A DNA stretch of 6,796 nucleotides from Actinomycetota bacterium (GTDB taxonomy: Bacteria; Actinomycetota; Actinomycetes; Nanopelagicales; Nanopelagicaceae): contig CANCUC010000045.1 of NCBI GenBank assembly GCA_947381255.1, positions 1 through 6,796 on the forward strand. Reading direction: 5' to 3'. The notes under the pieces were generated by a model, which searched no databases, was not told the origin of the DNA, and was given only the letters and a program-made list of their open reading frames with translations. Shown here piece after piece: positions 5,772-6,796 of the stretch (position 1 is its first letter; the number at the start of each line of letters is the position of its first letter). A program made the translations under genes and the position numbers.

Positions 5772-6796
5772 TTCTCTGCTTTCACTTTCTTGCCAGCCGC
5801 TACATAGTAGATAGCGAATGCAAGAACAAAGCCAATCAAGAAGGCGATATCGCCGATTCCTGGATGTCTCTTAACGAAGTAACCTGAGTAGTAAGACTGA
5901 TTAGAGAATCCCCAGATTGAGATAAAGCCGGCTACTACGAATGAGATAGGTCCAGCGATATTTTCACGAGCTGCGAAGAGCAACTTTTCAACTGATGCAC
6001 CTTTGCGAAGAACCTTGTCAGCGATAACAACGCCGAGCCATGGTCCAATCCAGTACGACATAACGAGCAAGAAGTTCTCGTAATTGTTAGCTGGGTTGTT
6101 GATCGCAGCGCGTGCTAGAAGGAATCCTAGGATTCCAAAGACCACTGCGGAGATTGCGCGACGTTGATGGCTTCCGAGCTTGATACCGATGGTCAAGAAT
6201 GACATCGAACCAGAGTAGATATTCAAGACGTTAGCTGCGATAGATCCGCCAACAATTCCAAGCAAGACCAGCTTTCCGAGGAATGTAGGCATCAAATGTG
6301 TGAAGTCACCAGTTGGGTTGGTGTTGGCACCATAACCATGGAGGCCAGCTGTTACTGCGGCTGCACCAACGATTTCAAGAACAGTTGCTGAAACGAAGAT
6401 ACCCAATCCAGCGAAACGACCAGCTGCCTTTGCATCGGTTGATGCTGGAAGGTAGCGCGCGAAGTCAGCCGAGAATGGATTCCAACCTGCGGCGTAACCG
6501 TAAGACGCACCAACTAGGAGCAAGAAGCCTCCAGGTGTGTGACCGTTTGCATGCTGGTTCAAATGACCCTTGCTAAGTGCATAAATTGCTGCAACGCCAA
6601 AGACGATGACGAGGTATGGGAAGAGATACTTCTCAACTGTCTGTACCAAGTTGTGTCCGATAAAGGCGATAATTACCTGAATCAGAACAACGATTACAAG
6701 TGCGACGATGACCTTCATCTTGGTGAGGTCTGCGAGCGCAAATGCACCAGAGACGCTGTTAACTGCGAACCAACCGATACCGGCTGCTCCTGCATT
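5768..6796 (-). CDS. NCS1-family nucleobase permease (cytosine/purine permease-like), N-terminus beyond the window
   Basis: A multi-helix cation-coupled importer of purines, cytosine or a related compound. The frame stays open from the window end at 6796 through the Met at 6718, and the 26 codons upstream of that Met read as NCS1 protein (including GWFAVNSVSGAF). The Met is therefore internal, and 342 residues of a protein usually of 420-500 aa are visible. In visible numbering, GWNPFSADFARYLP (104-117) is the NCS1 signature. NVLNIYSG (189-196) marks the substrate-region helix, and SYWIGPWLGVVIADKVLRKG (247-266) is a typical NCS1 helix with its following cytoplasmic charge patch. The C-terminus is short and Lys-rich. 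It is the convergent neighbour of guaB1, with 11 nt between stops. A nucleobase importer next to a purine interconversion enzyme suggests salvage, but allantoin, thiamine-precursor and other substrates occur in this family and cannot be excluded. Confidence 0.88.
   Translation of the reverse strand, partial: NAGAAGIGWFAVNSVSGAFALADLTKMKVIVALVIVVLIQVIIAFIGHNLVQTVEKYLFPYLVIVFGVAAIYALSKGHLNQHANGHTPGGFLLLVGASYGYAAGWNPFSADFARYLPASTDAKAAGRFAGLGIFVSATVLEIVGAAAVTAGLHGYGANTNPTGDFTHLMPTFLGKLVLLGIVGGSIAANVLNIYSGSMSFLTIGIKLGSHQRRAISAVVFGILGFLLARAAINNPANNYENFLLVMSYWIGPWLGVVIADKVLRKGASVEKLLFAARENIAGPISFVVAGFISIWGFSNQSYYSGYFVKRHPGIGDIAFLIGFVLAFAIYYVAAGKKVKAEK

Noticed and set aside
6716..6718. Met at 6718 as the start of the permease
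   Set aside because: The same frame continues open to 6796 with typical NCS1 sequence, and the protein would lack its first helices. The Met is internal.

Overview
The window looks like a stretch of chromosome from an actinobacterium with a compact genome and moderate GC. Four things point that way: a TatB with the actinobacterial LGPEY / NHLED tail, a GuaB1-type IMP-dehydrogenase relative, a Pr6Pr-type membrane protein, and a 5-helix cytochrome oxidase subunit III of about 200 aa. The tight spacing, the roughly balanced base composition by eye and a probable leaderless GTG start would fit freshwater Nanopelagicales (acI-like) actinobacteria. That placement is an inference, not a proof.

Layout. 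(1) Positions 1-3083, + strand: a tightly coupled aa3-like cytochrome c oxidase operon. It holds subunit II (ctaC, 5' end cut by the window edge), subunit I (ctaD) and subunit III (ctaE), joined by a 4-nt ATGA overlap and a zero-nt junction. A strong intrinsic terminator (14-bp perfect stem) closes the operon at 3097-3136. (2) Positions 3183-3948, + strand: a tiny lysine-rich ORF of 35 aa with a good Shine-Dalgarno, then a six-helix Pr6Pr-like membrane protein. (3) Positions 3951-4277, - strand: tatB, whose stop lies 2 nt from the stop of the Pr6Pr gene. (4) Positions 4314-5756, + strand: guaB1, probably a CBS-domain GMP reductase. It is divergent from tatB, and the 36-nt gap between them carries an AT box readable as a -10 on both strands. 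(5) Positions 5768-6796, - strand: an NCS1 nucleobase permease, convergent with guaB1 and cut at its N-terminus by the window end.

How the genes fit together. The oxidase genes make the terminal respiratory enzyme at the cell membrane. TatB is the membrane partner for export of folded proteins; in actinobacteria Tat substrates include the Rieske subunit of the bc1 complex, but no other link to the oxidase is visible here. GuaB1 and the NCS1 permease could both serve purine salvage.

The most notable signal is in the oxidase. Catalytic metal ligands and the D-channel residues are intact, but the canonical K-channel residues in subunit I (Lys354 and Ser291 in Paracoccus numbering) and its entrance Glu in subunit II are all replaced by hydrophobic residues. 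An Asp of the Mg/Mn site is replaced by Gly. Subunit I also carries an extra two-helix N-terminal extension. No mobile element, CRISPR array, rRNA or tRNA was seen.
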